Positions 1 through 12,702 of a DNA stretch of 64,000 nt are shown in pieces. This DNA comes from Neopestalotiopsis rosae. Lineage: Eukaryota; Ascomycota; Sordariomycetes; Amphisphaeriales; Sporocadaceae. The stretch is from contig JALGAS010000013.1 of assembly GCA_023078685.1 (NCBI GenBank), positions 563,001-627,000 on the forward strand. Reading direction: 5' to 3'. Numbering within the stretch: position 1 is the first letter of the stretch; each line of letters begins with the position of its first letter. The notes beneath the pieces were generated by a model that was given only the letters and a program-made list of their open reading frames with translations, did not search any database and was not told the origin of the DNA. The translations under genes and the position numbers were made by a program.

Positions 1-1036
1 GTCGGCTGAGGATCCGAGGCAAGATCCATCCCATGTTCGATCCATTCGCCGGGAATAACGAATAACGTAATAGCAAAAGTCACCAACCTACCTTTGCCTA
101 CATAGTACGTAGTACTACCGGCCAGCGGCTTAAATTTTTTGGACTTGACTTTTGGGACTGATGGCTGCCGCCGCTGCCCGCCCTCCTTTTCGGTCTCCCG
201 ACTTCTCCATGGGCCATTCGGCTATCCACCCACTTGGGTTTCCTTTTCTTTGGCGGGCGAACAGCTCCTTTTTTAGTGCCTGTGCCAAGGAGGGAACCAT
301 CAAATGGTCTGAGATGCGATTTCGATTTCGCACCCCGCGATGGGCGGCTCATTATTGGTTTGTTCACAACAGCTGCAGCGAGCGGCCATCACTGGTGAAT
401 ATACTATATCCGGTAGTATATAACTTTGTAGAAAGCAATGTACGTAGTGTAAAACTGACGGTGCCCCTGCGTCATCGGGAGGCGAGAAGGGCCAGACTGG
501 CGTAGAGTGGTTCATCATAATGGACGAAAGCAAACGGGACCTACGTACCGCGACCTTGCCTCCAACTGCCGGTAGACTTGAAGAGGCCCCAAGGCCCCAA
601 GTTGGTGTCATTTGGGTCCAGGGCATGTCAGGATGTTGGATTATGATTCTGAGTGAGAAGTCAAACCCACGGCTATTTTTTGAGACCTTTGAGGCGACAC
701 CACACTGAGACGGGTATATGACACCAACAGACGGGAAATGACTCAGCCCTGTCCTGCTTATGCATAATACTTATCCCGTCTTGACCTTTTCAACCACCAA
801 GACGCAACACTTTTCATTTATAGCTGTTGAAGACAACACCAGCAAGATTGCAAGACTCCAAAGTCGAATACATTTTGATGATGATGACAACGGGGTCCTG
901 TTTGTTGGCAGATCCATCGTATGAATCCTTCTCGGTACGACCGATAGATCTTCAACACGGTCTCACATAGGAGCAGGAGCTGAGAGAGGATACTCACATA
1001 CGATATACTTCATACATAGGAGATGTACAAGTATTA

Positions 1037-1075
<39 letters not shown>

Positions 1076-2500
1076 ACGGCACATACCGAACTAGCAGTTG
1101 CGTTGTTAGTACTCCATCAGTTTCCATCCAATGTCTTCAGTGACGTGACTTGTGTGGTTGTGCACATTGCTTTTCCCCCTCTGTGCCCCTCCCTTAGCTT
1201 TGCTCACCGCAGAGTGCACATGTGATGAAAGCTCCCGTTCAACCCAAAGAAAAGACCGCCAGCTGCGCCCAACCCAAGGCACTAAGACACAGTTACTGGG
1301 GCCAACCGTCGCCCAGGGCAACGTGGTCCCAGTGGTCCTTCCTGAAGCCAAACACGAAACTTCTAGCGCTTGCGGTTAGACCCATCCGAGTCCAGCGATG
1401 GATTTTTGGCTTGCTGCGACTTGGATGTCTGCTCTTGCAAGGGTCGTTCCAATCGGGACAGGGGTCAAGGGCGGACTGGGGAAAGCTTTTGGCGGCTCTG
1501 ATTCGCGATGGAAAAACACCAAACACAACACACGATTCGCTGGGCTTCCATGGGCAAGAGGCAGAACGGACGTGCATCTCGAATTGGGACTGACCTACCT
1601 ACCTGCTACTTATTATTACTGCCTACATCAATACATACTACACAGTACCCAACCTATACTACAAAGTACCTAGATCCAGACCCAACATAGACCCAGCACA
1701 GATTCACGACCGGCCACCTCCCTTTTTTCAGCCAGCAAAACCGCAGCTTTGCCAAACCAGATTTGTCTGTTCAGGCGTTTGGGTTGGCTACAGGAGAGAA
1801 ACCGGAGAAGGACCAAAACAACCGGCCAAGTTCGAACCTGGTTTCTTTTCCACATCATCATGCATCTATGCGCTGCGCTGCGCTGCTGCATTGCATAACC
1901 TCTGACACATTGACTCACACATGCAAGAGACATACATTTTGGATGTTGACACTGCTGCTGCTGCATACAAAACATACAGCCCACTCACTTACCTCCTAAT
2001 ACCTTGCGCCAGCTCCAGAGTTTCTACGCAGTATCTCATAAACACATGCATCTCGCTGGAACCTCACACACACTCCACATATGCCTGCTTACACATGGTC
2101 CGCACACAATATCTACAGGCATCACCCCTTTCTCAAGGCAACGTTTGAACCTGGAGACGCCCAGTAGCTAGTAAACAGCATCGAATATCTACCTGCCCAA
2201 TCCCTACCGAGGCGGCAAACCTGCAAACCTACTGCTCCCCTACAGGAACTTACATCATCGGCCAATTTCATGTTGCAGGAACTACGAACTACTTATTGAT
2301 TGTTGTTCCTCGACCGCTATCAAACTTTACTACTTTCCTCACTCCTGCAGACGCCTGGTATCTTGGTGCCTGATCCCAAGGAACCGCCAGTAGATCGTGT
2401 CTCTGCCTCGATCAGAGACACAAAAAGGCACGGGACTCTTCTTTTGAGCTGCTAATCTCAACTTCACGATAACGCCAGAAAACGCCAGGGACTCGTCGAG
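1..2500. other. Gene-free upstream region of the LIM-domain gene
   Basis: No open frame here looks like a protein; the longest are about 120 codons, low in complexity, and show no domain. The last few hundred bases before 2501 are pyrimidine-rich with short C/T runs, as expected for promoter and 5' leader DNA of the plus-strand gene that follows. A 38-base run of C is listed separately. Confidence 0.6.
1038..1075. repeat. Poly-C tract, 38 bases
   Basis: An uninterrupted run of 38 C residues on the plus strand (poly-G on the minus strand). It lies about 1.4 kb upstream of the LIM-domain gene. The exact length may be unreliable because such runs are hard to sequence. Confidence 0.95.
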
Positions 2501-5294
2501 ATGATGGGCAGCCTTCGCGGCAAGTCCAAGGACAGGACTTCGCCTAGAAAGCCTTCGCCGCCAGAGCCGTCCTACATGGATAGTAAACAGTTTGGTAGGC
2601 GCCAATGCACTTTGCAGACAAACGACGTATATCAAAAGCCCTTCCAACTGACAGGTGCAAACAGCTTCTTATCTCGCCGGCCTCCGTGATAACCGGATTA
2701 GTCGGCCTGGTGGAGCCCGACCACCTCCTGCTCCTTCTGTAGCATCAACTACACGCCTCAACTCGGATCGCATAGCGCCAGGTCGGCCGTCGATCGGCGG
2801 CTCGACGATCAATACCGATGCCTCGTCGCCGGCAATCCCTAGCAGCCACTTGCGCTCTCACTCCGACATTGCCAAACCTTCGAGCATCCGTCCGAGCCTC
2901 GTCGGCAGCATGGCATCGCGCTACGCGACGGCATCCGGCAGGGACTACTACCCCGAAAAATCCAGCCCAACGAAGCCGCTGAGGCCCGATGAGGTCGTTC
3001 CTACATCAACCTACATGGAGCGAGGAAGTCGGTGGATGGAAAAGGAGGAGGCCTTCTCCTTGCGCACGGCCCTCGAAGACATGGATCTGAAGGACGCTCA
3101 AAAGGAAGCGCAAAAGGAGTCGCCAAAAGAGTCACCAAAGGAGCACAAGGAGGGTGATGAATCGGGCAGCAATGACGACGAGACTCGATTGTACAATGCT
3201 GCTCTCGACGAGGCTGCAGAACTTGTGTATCAGCATCAGAACGGCATCAAGCCTCGAGAGCCCGGAGCGCCATACTCGTATAAATCTCATCTACGGGAGA
3301 AAAGCTATGCCTTTGCTCGGACAGCAAGCACAGGGCCCCACGGCCGTGACGTTGCCGCAACTGGCCTGGCCAGAGATGGTCCTCGGTCTCGCTCCGTGTC
3401 AGGTAGTTCGTCTGGTAGCGACGGGAGAGCATCGATGGAAAGTCCTCGGATGAGCTTGGAAGATCGACGTCAAGACTCCATGGACTCGGCGCGATCCAAG
3501 AACCAGACATATGGCAGTCTGGCCCAGCGAGTGGCCCCCACTGGCCGGCGGCGAAGTAGCATGAAACGCAACATCAGCGGAGAGGTCGAGAAGCCTTTCT
3601 CTGGCGATCAGATCTGGGAGGAACCGGAAGGCGATGCTGCAAATCCTGCCACCACAAAACCTACCGAGAAGCCTACCGAAGAGGCAGATCAGCCTCGACT
3701 GAAGCTCCGCACCTCACCCAACAAAGTCACGTTCTCTCCCGACACGTCTCCCACCGAGAAGAACAGAGAATTCCCAGCTCCTACCCAGACACCATCCTCG
3801 CCTACTAAGCCCCTGCAGAGAGTGGAAATTTACAAGAACCCACCTACACAGTCGAGAAACCCAGCTTACACCTCCAACACGGCGAGACCTGCAGGCCCCC
3901 GCGTAAATGACAGCATCAAGAAGAAGAATGGAGTCGAGGTCCGTGGCGACGATATCCGTCAGGCCACAAGCTTCAAGCTAGGCGACCGCAGTAGGAAACT
4001 GCCCACGCCCTCGGCTGTCAGTGACGCTCCTGGGCGCCCAATCGTAAGCTTTGATCAAAACTGGAAGCCCGCGGAGGAGGTGGCTGCTGATAAGTCCCCA
4101 GAGCGTAAGAAAGAGCCCAGCCGCTTCTCCGTCGGGAGCCGACAAGGTCAAGAAGGATCGGACGCCAAGTTCCAGTCCCAGCCGAACACACAAGTTTCAC
4201 CAAATCCGCCTGTCCCTAGTTTCTCATTTACGCCAGCTCCTCAAGTCCCGTCATCGCCGACGCGGCCGTCCTCTAGCACACCGTCCATCCCAAGTATTTC
4301 GGTAGATGCTCCGGGCAATGGTGGGTCAAGACCTAGTATTCCCATGATAATCACGCCAGACGACGGCCCAGCACCCCCGTCCATCACTATATCTGGCGAG
4401 CAGGACATCCCTTCCATCCCTCTTATAGTTACACCGGACGATGCTGGTAGTGGGGCTGCTCCAAGTATCCCGATCATAGTGACGCCGGGAGATGAAGGCG
4501 ATGCGCAAGGTAGCAGCGCGAAACCCTCGGCACGCCCATTACCCACGCCGACGAGGAGAAATCCCTTCATGCGTGCCAACCGTGGTTCTCAGAGCCATTG
4601 GTCACCTGCTCCGGGAGCATCCGCTCGCGCCACAGCCATCTGCCACGAATGCTCGTTGCCCATCGAGGGGCGTGTCATCAACCTTCGTGGCGGAACTGAG
4701 CGCTTCCACCCTCAGTGCTTCAGCTGCTACACATGTGGTACTTCACTAGAGGCACTTGAGATTTCTCCAGAGCCCGACTCCTTCCGGTCTGCGCGCCTCG
4801 ACCGCATTGCCCGACGTGCTGCCGGCGAGACCTTGGCTGAAGAGCCCGGTCAGACCATGGCCGAGGATGGCGACGCACGCCTGCGCTTCTTTTGCCACCT
4901 GGATTGGCACGAACTGTTTGCCCCGCGCTGCAAGACGTGCACGACGCCCATCCTGGGTGATCATATCGTCGCTCTCGGACACCACTTCCACTACGGACAC
5001 TTCTTTTGCGCCGAGTGCGGCGACCCCTTTGAGCAGGGCATGACGCACATTGAAAAGGACGGCTACGCCTGGTGCGTCAAGTGCCAGACCAAGCGGACAG
5101 AGAGGCGGGCTCCAAAGTGCAAGAGGTGCAAACTGCCCGTCATTGGCCAGTACGTCCAGGCCCTCGGCGGCGAATGGCACGACGAGTGTTTCCGCTGCGG
5201 TACCTGTGGTGGCGGTTTCGACGATGGGCAAATCTTCCCAGTGGCTGATGGCATTCGGTGTACCGCTTGTCGTATGAGGGAGTTGAAGGCTTGA
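2501..5294 (+). CDS. Paxillin-like protein with three C-terminal LIM domains
   Basis: Predicted adaptor protein of 907 residues. Exons 2501-2594 and 2665-5294; the 70-nt intron starts GTAGGC, ends ACAG, and joins the frame as GCT (Ala). The start is ATG-ATG at 2501/2504; either codon may be used. About 690 N-terminal residues are Ser/Pro-rich and probably disordered. Three LIM zinc-binding domains follow: about residues 690-775 (starting ICHEC, with an extra loop of about 30 residues between its two zinc modules), 786-841 (CKTC) and 849-903 (CKRC), with the usual Cys/His spacing. LIM domains bind proteins, and this C-terminal arrangement resembles fungal paxillin-type proteins acting at polarised growth sites and septa; that role is inferred from the family. 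A short tandem repeat of the type PSIPxIxTPDD lies at about residues 571-643. The gene converges on SUMO. Confidence 0.9.
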
Positions 5295-6234
5295 GAGAGT
5301 AGTTGGACGTCGATGAGGCGTGGAGAGAGACATAAGACACGTGGGAGGGAGGATGCTCTGGCTTAAACCTTGTTCGGGCTGATCCTGTAGCGAAACAAGC
5401 CATCCGCCCTCCCATTGTGTCTTTGGGGAAGAGAATTGCGGGGGATGTAATCATTATTGCAAATTTTGTATTTTTCTCACTTGCATTGCGTATGGAAACG
5501 GAAGCGGCGCGTTGGTAATGTTTTTAGGTATTAGGTAGAGGGAAGAAGGAGAGAGGCATCAATAGTCTTTTGGAAGGTTAAACATGAGCGGTCTGGCGGA
5601 AATTGTTTGGCGTTCTTCTTCTACGAATACACGATTTGGGTCAGCGTAATAAATGATTGATTCTTTTGCAATACTGCCTCGGTTTGTCTCTCCTCTCTCG
5701 CTTAGTGCCAAGTGTTGGATATCCTCGTAACTGTTTCTCCATATCAAGCAGCACCTTGTAGGTCTGTGTATCTGGCGTCCTAGCCAGCATTGATTTGCTG
5801 CTCGTCTGAATATCCCACGTCATTATTGAGGATTGAGTTCGTGATACTCGGGGTACATGGATACATTCACATTCAAAGGACACTTGCGACTTTCAAGCCA
5901 AGGATTCGGACCAGGAGAAAAATGGTAATCGTAAAGCGACCTCAAATGAGCCGCATCGTCATTATTGCGTGTGTCATGATGTCCTCTCTGAAAAAAAGCT
6001 GGGAAAATGTACCGGTCCACCATTCGGTGTGTAGGTTGGTTTCCTTTGTCGCCCATGCGCCTGGAGATGGAGAAAACTCCCTTTCCCTTTTAAATCAGAT
6101 CTACTACATTGCAGCAGGTGCCTCCAATACGCCGATGGTCGGGATCAAGTGCAACAGGTTAGGAATGCCTCTTCCAAATCCAAACAGTTATTCCGGAGTC
6201 GGGTTTCCCAGTTGCAAGCTCGTCCGAGGGGGAT
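5295..6234. other. Convergent intergenic region between the LIM and SUMO genes
   Basis: This 940-base stretch separates two genes that face each other, so it should hold both 3' untranslated regions. Short open frames are present on both strands (up to about 180 codons), but none has recognisable domains or a believable protein composition. Confidence 0.55.
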
Positions 6235-6775
6235 TTAGGCCAGGTAGCCACCGACTTGCTCTTGGTGGACCTCGAGCGAGTCACCATCCGTCATCTCAAG
6301 CTGTAAAGGCCGTAATTATTAGCATGTATTCGCGCAGGTAGTGAGGAGTATTGCGCAGTGTGTTGGAGAATCGAGTCGAGGCGTTATAGCCGTGAAACCA
6401 CCCGAGCAACAGGCCAGCCGCAGATGTAGAACACTTGTGGATTCCAGGACCAGCCATGGCACAGAGATGCGCGATAGGGAAATCAAGGCAAGAGAAGGAC
6501 ATCTTGAATCTAATAGGGTAGAAACAACTCACAGTATCGGGGGTATCCGTAGGTTGAACGCGCTGGCCCTCGAACAGAAAGCGGACGGACGTCATGCTCT
6601 TGCCTTGGCGTTCGCAGAAAGCATTCATGAGCTTCTCAAGCTTCGTACTACGCTTAATCTTGAAGAAGACTTCATTATTGTTGTCGGTCACCTTGATGTT
6701 CAGGTGCTCGGCGCCTCCAGCGGGGGCCTCGGAGCGCTCGCCGGCGGGGCTACCGCTTTCGTTCTCTCCAGACAT
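6235..6775 (-). CDS. smt3: Small ubiquitin-related modifier SUMO (Smt3 family)
   Basis: Precursor of SUMO, the protein tag joined to lysines of nuclear and other proteins by the E1/Ubc9 pathway. Predicted 102 residues in two exons on the minus strand: 6775-6533 (81 codons) and 6300-6235. The intron (6532-6301, 232 nt) starts GTGAGT and ends CAG, longer than most introns in this window. Residues about 24-99 form the ubiquitin-like fold: HLNIKVTDNNNEVFFKIKR is the first strand region, followed by the RFLFEGQRV segment typical of SUMO. The second exon ends EVHQEQVGGYLA, so the mature Gly-Gly end is followed by a three-residue tail that a Ulp-type protease would remove. The N-terminal 20 residues are acidic, Ser/Gly-rich and flexible, as in other SUMOs. 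A good donor (GTGAGT, 7189-7184) suggests an additional 5'-leader intron; that part is inference. Confidence 0.95.
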
Positions 6776-8301
6776 TGTGGTGGTTCGTTGAGATTGATGT
6801 GAAGATCTGGTAAAGTTTGTTAGCAGAGGTCGCCATCCACAGCAGATTTTGATTGCAGCGCAAAAGTGGGTAATGGTTGTAGAAATGTTGGGTTCTCAAG
6901 TCGGAGGAGACGAGTTATGGAAGCCTTGCGCCGGAGCATCGCTGTGAATCCTGCTTCACAGTCGCTCTTGCTTGGAAGTGAGCAACCGACAGATTTGGTT
7001 GTGACTGATGATTTCAACAATCTTCCGCACAGAATCCGCGTGACTCGCGCGTCTGAGAGCAAGAGAGAAACATCGCGCGCGACCAAGGTGCCGACCGTCT
7101 GAACCAGATCACTCAAGTCGTTGGGCTGCAGATGGGACGATGGTATGGCTATGATTCGCGGGTACGTTGAAGGGGAAGAAGCAACTCACCAAAGAGAAAT
7201 GAAGAGCTTTGGACGTAGACGAGTTGCGAAATCCGACCGAAGTGGAAGTTCGCAAGGTTGTGGAAGGGCTAAGAGTCCTAATTCTCGTGTAAGAAGTCAG
7301 GTAAAGAAGAAGTTTGTCGCGGACAATGGAGGAATAGAAAAAGTTGAGGGATGAAATGCGATTAGATGCGCGAAGGCGGAAGGCGCGCCATGCTAAGGCG
7401 GAACCCTTGACTTGATGGAGGGGTTGCAGTGAAGGCCATGGAAGGCCGGAGGCGGCGGCGGGCCAATGAGCAGCAGTCAAGCCAGGCCTAGACAGCGCTG
7501 ACTGGCCTCCTAATCCAGTAAGTTCTTTGTTTGGTGCCTGCGCTGTAACAATTACAACAGGCTCAGCCTGGTGAAAACAGCGAGTACATGGCACACTTGG
7601 CCGCTGAACAATACATGCACAACTGGCCTTGGCATCAGGCTTTGGATTCTTGCCACACGTTTGACGTGTATCTTTTGTTCCCTTACCCTATAGCCGTTGC
7701 AAGTTGATGTACTCATGAGGGAATCAGATGGAAGAAGCACAAGTATTGCCAGAAGTTTACCCTGGATTTGTCAACAAGATTGTCAATGACTTGGGTAATG
7801 GGCTTGAGTGCTGGAAGTGTGTGCTGCACCGTCCTTTGACAAATTTGGCAAGCAAAGTAGTTGCATCTTTTGTTTTATCAACTTGGGTAAGTGCCAACTG
7901 GATAAGACTTTATTTCACAGGAGTGCCTCGTCTGTAGATCTGCACATAAACTTGGATACCATCATTGTTGACTTTGAGGCAGTGCTTCAAACAAATCAAA
8001 ATAGACTTGATCTTGAACCATTTCTATGCCAGGTACCAGGGCTCAGTCGATATTACATCATACCTGGTGAACCTCAGTGGCATACTTAGGTAGATCCACT
8101 GCAAGTTAATAGAGCTTCTCCCGTCCAAAGAATCATCCCACGACATTGTCATTCAGCGACACGCATCTACTAAGCAAATATCGAACGAGAGGATTCCTTT
8201 TGTGTCTCGTATCTTGACGCCCTAGCACTAAGCCGAATCACGAGTCAAGGAGCCATTGGCAGAAGCGTCTGGAAGAGGTCTACTGTCTAACATAGGCAGC
8301 A
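6776..8301. other. Divergent intergenic region: SUMO leader and CMC4 promoter
   Basis: The part next to 6776 should be the SUMO promoter and 5' leader on the minus strand. The part near 8300 should be the CMC4 promoter on the plus strand. Open frames up to about 160 codons occur but have no domains and contain the same pyrimidine-rich leader sequence, so I do not call them genes. Confidence 0.5.
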
Positions 8302-8716
8302 ATGGTTCAGTTTGCTCTCTTCTTATCAGGGCCAGCAAGAGTAATTGACATCTTCTCAAGGCGTCTGAAAAGGATTTGAATTCAGAACCGCCGTGCCACC
8401 CAAGAGCAGTTTGTCATCCATTATTAAAAACCGTCAGAATTAGAACAGTGCTAACGAACATGTCCATAGTGTGCAATTCAGGGTATGCAATTCAGTGGCT
8501 GTCAAGATGCTCGAGCGAGATGAGTTGACCATGACAGATTGTTTGACCAAAAACAACTACAAAGAGTCGAAATGTCAAGGCCTCATTGACGCCTTGTACG
8601 ACTGCTGCGACGCATTCTATAAGAAGAATGGTGATGGCGCCAGCACCGTGAGCTGTCCAAAGCCCGACTTATTGCGGCTCAAATTGAAGCACAGGCAAGA
8701 GGAGAGGAGCAAATAG
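8302..8716 (+). CDS. cmc4: CMC4-type twin-cysteine mitochondrial intermembrane-space protein
   Basis: Small CHCH/Cx9C-family protein, predicted 80 residues. The family is imported into the mitochondrial intermembrane space by the Mia40 disulfide relay and is tied to respiratory-chain assembly. Coding exons: 8302-8304 (ATG only), 8361-8408, 8470-8482 (13 nt) and 8538-8716. The 13-nt exon supplies CAIQ plus one base; the joined sequence runs PPCHPRA-CAIQ-DCLTKNNY, and the CHPRACAIQDCL block is the family hallmark. Later cysteines (SKC, DCC, SC) complete the pattern, followed by PKPDLLRLKLKHR. The second intron (8409-8469) has a weak donor GTTTGT but a good branch site (GCTAAC); the third starts GTATGC. 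The first intron (8305-8360, donor GTTCAG) is the least certain part: an in-frame TGA at 8346 means the start must be spliced in from upstream, and 8302 is the nearest ATG that restores the frame. Confidence 0.8.
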
Positions 8717-9717
8717 GGCATTCAAGAGTTTGGCATGGAGGAGTAACGACGTGGTTATTCGTCAGTCACTGTCTCGGCTGCGAGCAGCCATTCGAAATCT
8801 CAATTTTGGCGGAAAGCAGCACTGATGGTGCAGGTGCTTCGCGTGCACACACGAGGCGAAAACTCCGCGGACAGAAGGTCCCCAAGCAGCTGGAATAAAT
8901 GTATCACCCATCCATATGTCCACCCGAACAAAGACATAGGTAACTTTAAGGAGAGCGACTTCCTTCTAGGCGATCATTGAGCACGCAAGAGACCCTTTGG
9001 GCCTGGATAAGCATTGAAAGAAATATGGCTTAACCCGAGACTCTAATATGAATGCCGATGACATTTTGTGGAAGAAAGAGAAGAAAATCCCAAAGGCCGC
9101 GAAAATTTGTGACTTCTTATGTCTGCCGCTGGCCCCAGTTGTGTCCCCACTTTCCAGCCCACTACAGCGTCTCTTCGCTTAGCGCGTCTACAGCGCCTCT
9201 CAGAGCTCCCAGGCCTGGCGTCAATGCCAACGAGTGCTGTGGCCTGCTCTAGTGGGGACAGACGGGACACCATCAGCAAACCAGACGCGCAGAACAGCCC
9301 AGCAACCCAGCAAGCACTTTGGTCCAATTGAGGTCGCGTCCGTTCAGCCTGCCACTTTTTGAGCTTGACCTCAAGGCTGGATGGAGCTCAAATCGCAAAC
9401 CTTAATGCGAAATAGCTTCAACAAAACACATCGACACGCCCCCCGACGCTCTTTTCCAGCACAACCCACGTTCCTATACAGACAGGAACAACCCTGAACC
9501 GTCATTGAATTGCGCTCGTTTCCCTGCATGGAATAATTGCATGGGCGATTGTCCAAAGCTCGTGGACCAAGGCACCTACCACTCGGCAAGGCGCAACAGC
9601 AGCCACTGTTCAGGAACAAATCTGGGCAAGTCTTCGACAAGGCTTCGTCGTATCAAGGCCACGAAAATTGCTACCTAATCCCATTAGGCAGGCGACGCAG
9701 CCGCCAATCCTCACAAA
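8717..9717. other. Intergenic region between CMC4 and NUP84
   Basis: About 1 kb with no credible open frame. It should contain the CMC4 3' end and the NUP84 promoter, but I see no distinctive motif that I can name. Confidence 0.5.
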
Positions 9718-12702
9718 ATGGCGGGAGGGTCCAATGTGAGCCTACCACCGATTAAGGGAGGCCGACCGAGATCTTTGCTAACTTTTATTGTCTTTCGCAG
9801 CGTGTAGCTGTGACGGCGAGCGGCAGCTTCAACCTGGACGAACACATGTACGATGACGAGGAAGAATTTTCGACGGAATTCATCCATGATGCCGAGCAAT
9901 TCGCACGTGCGTTGGACGCAATCTCCAACTTTGACGGACCAAGGGCGGAAAAGCGAATCGCAATCCTGGGTCTCGTAGATAAGTACTACATGATTTCTCG
10001 CGAGAAGCTTGAGAACGCCGCCAGCGGGGGTCGAGATCGTGGCTCCGAGGACAGACGCAGTCAGGATTCTATGGACGTGGATCAGGCCGACGCGGGTGCT
10101 CTGAACTTTTCGGACGAAGAACTAGAAACACTGGAGCGCGAAGTGCAGACTTGGGATTTCCTGCGGCGGCTGTTGCCCTTACGATACCCCGAAAAGAAGA
10201 TTTCTCAGCTGAAGCGTCGAGAATCCACCAAAATTGCGCCAGGTGCCGACATTTGGGACGAGTTTCTGCAATCAGATATTACTGCACAAGAGCGCAAGCA
10301 GATACTCGAAGTTCTCCAAATCACAGCCGACGATTCAGGGCAGGACATTGACGCAATGGTGCAAGACCTCCAGCAGAACGCTGATCGAGGTGATATCGTA
10401 GCCCATGGCTGGTTACATACACGGTCAGCCATCAAGATGCAAAAAGGCTTGAATGGATGGACAGGGCCACTGGACCCAAACTCTCAGGGCGTCACGGATT
10501 CGAGTGGCGCAAAAGCTTTGGTCACTCAGCTCGACCCAGATGTGATCACAAGACAAGGACGGAAACTTCAGCCTCAAGATGAGTACTTTGAACGCGCCAT
10601 ATGGTTGGGTTGCTACGAACTACTTCGGAGGGGCAGGAGTATTTCTGAAATTCGTGACTGGTGTGTCGAGCGAACTGAGGTATGGCGTGCTGTGAGCATG
10701 TCGGCGATGCCTCTGTCCGAGGATAGCAACGAAAAAAGTTCCATAACAAATCCACTAGCTCTTTTGCTGTGGCGAAGAACATGTTATGCCTTGGCACGAT
10801 CGGGCGGAACGGACGATTACGAGCGTGCAGTTTATGGTATACTGTCTGGTGATGTCAAGACCGTGTCGCCAGTCTGTACTTCCTGGGATGATCACGTATT
10901 TGCACAGTGCAACGCTCTTCTACGGTCTCAGTTCGACTCCTACGTACAGAAGAGACTACCACGGGATACCACACAGGCCGTCAGTCAGCTCCAAGTTTTT
11001 GATGCCGTCCATGCCCATGGAGATACTGGTACTGTGAGCGAGGCCTGGTTAAACACTCTCGAGACCAACGAAGCCACTGCCAAAGAAGCACGACTTCCCA
11101 TCAAGGGTTTGCAGTCAGCAATCATTTCAAATACTGTCGACCAATACATCGAAGACGAAGGTCTAGTATTAGGGAAGCAGGCGAATCAACATGAGAAATC
11201 ACGCCTGATTCTATCTTCAAACAAATTCAGGGCCAACTTGGATTCTCAAAAGTATTTCCCCCTGGCTGACCAGAATGGATTACGCATCTTGGTCCACGTA
11301 TATCTGCTTTTAGCGGAACTGGAGGACTGGCAGGGCGACGAGACCGATGCAGAGTCACGGAAAGTTCAGGAGAACGCCCTGGCTGCTTATATCAGTGCCC
11401 TACGTCTGAACAGTATGGTGGAGCAATTGCCGTTGTACTGCTCAAAGCTCAAGGGCGAACGGGCTTTTTACACCCTCAGTCGCAATGTCAGTGCAGTCGC
11501 TGACGTGGAAGACCGCAAGGTACTGTTGAGGATCATGGAAAAGCTCGGCATGGATATTGCCGAGTTTGTGGTGTTCCAACCGCACTCACTACTGAAGGAG
11601 CATCCCGAAGAACCCAACGACTCACTTTCCACCGGCTTCAAGCTGCTCATGGATGAACCACCTACGGTGAGGTTTGGCCGCCGCCTCATGCCCGACTTCC
11701 TGGGTGAGACTTTGGACAGGCTTGACCCTGTCGATGAACAGCTCATCCAGTCCCTCGAATGGATGTTACTTGTTGATGGACTGTGGGATGAGACATTTGC
11801 TGTGGGTGTCACCATCTACAAGCGCTTTTTGAGTAAGTACAGAGAGGATCCAGTCCGGGGCGCACTTTGACTGACCTATATCTAGAATCCTACAATCTTC
11901 AGGCAGCTCTTGCCTTGTCTAAGCGAGTGACCTGTGCAGACATTTTCAGGATCAAGGCCGGCGTTTCAGTACCCGACGATAGTAATCCATTGTGGTTTGG
12001 CGAGGCCATCGAAAGTGACGAGTTCGCTAATGAGGACGGTCAGTTCGGATCACTGACTGTGGCTCGAAACTTCTTGGATCTCGAGTCCCTTATGCGCGCC
12101 TTGGATTCGATGGAGACAGTTGGTGCCTCCGCAGACCTGCAACTTGAGTGAGTCCTTCCAGTCTATATACTACTATGAGCGCATCACTGACTTGACATCT
12201 AGTCCCACATTCACAAGGACTCCCGAATTCCTGCCAACTCTCGGCGGCCACATCAAGTTTGTAAAGGCATTCATGGTGCCTATCCTCCAAAATTGGCTCC
12301 TGGAGCGCGTTGATGGTACGTTGTTCTCTCATCACATGAGTCTCTTGAAAGCTGCTAACTTTGCCTCCCCCAGATGACCCCGACTTTGATCTCCTGCGTG
12401 AATTGTATCTCCCAGAGGTGATATTGGGTTACGTCAGCGTACTGCACTATGGTGGCACAAGCCTGTCCAGGGACAGCTTACTTGAAGCCATGGAGCTCGC
12501 AGCCATGATTGCTGAGAAGGATTCGGATATTGCACCTGTAATGATGAAGAGTGGTCGCATGAAGGAACTTGTCGAGGCGTTTGCGAACTGTTCCAAAGCA
12601 CTCGCCATCAACAGCGAAGACAAGCGCAAGGGCGGCAGCGGTTCCAACAAGAAGTTCAGAGAGATGGGTTGGAACAAGGAGCTGTGGAGTATCAAACGGT
12701 GA
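9718..12702 (+). CDS. nup84: Nucleoporin NUP84/NUP107, Y-complex subunit
   Basis: Structural subunit of the Y-shaped (Nup84/Nup107) scaffold of the nuclear pore complex. Predicted 917 residues from five exons: 9718-9735, 9801-11832, 11886-12147, 12203-12315 and 12374-12702. All introns are short (53-65 nt) with consensus donors (GTGAGC, GTAAGT, GTGAGT, GTACGT) and AG ends, and each junction keeps the frame. The 18-nt first coding exon (MAGGSN) is supported by its clean splice to the long frame. The protein is helical throughout with no membrane segment or enzyme motif. Recognisable family stretches include WDFLRRLLPLRYP near residue 140, the Trp-rich middle part (AIWLGCYELLRRGR), and the C-terminal helical region of the Nup84/Nup107 family. 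It lies 1 kb downstream of CMC4 on the same strand but is a separate gene. Confidence 0.9.

Noticed and set aside
7109..7594. 161-codon minus-strand frame upstream of SUMO
   Set aside because: No domain; it overlaps the expected SUMO leader and contains a good splice donor, so it is probably untranslated sequence.
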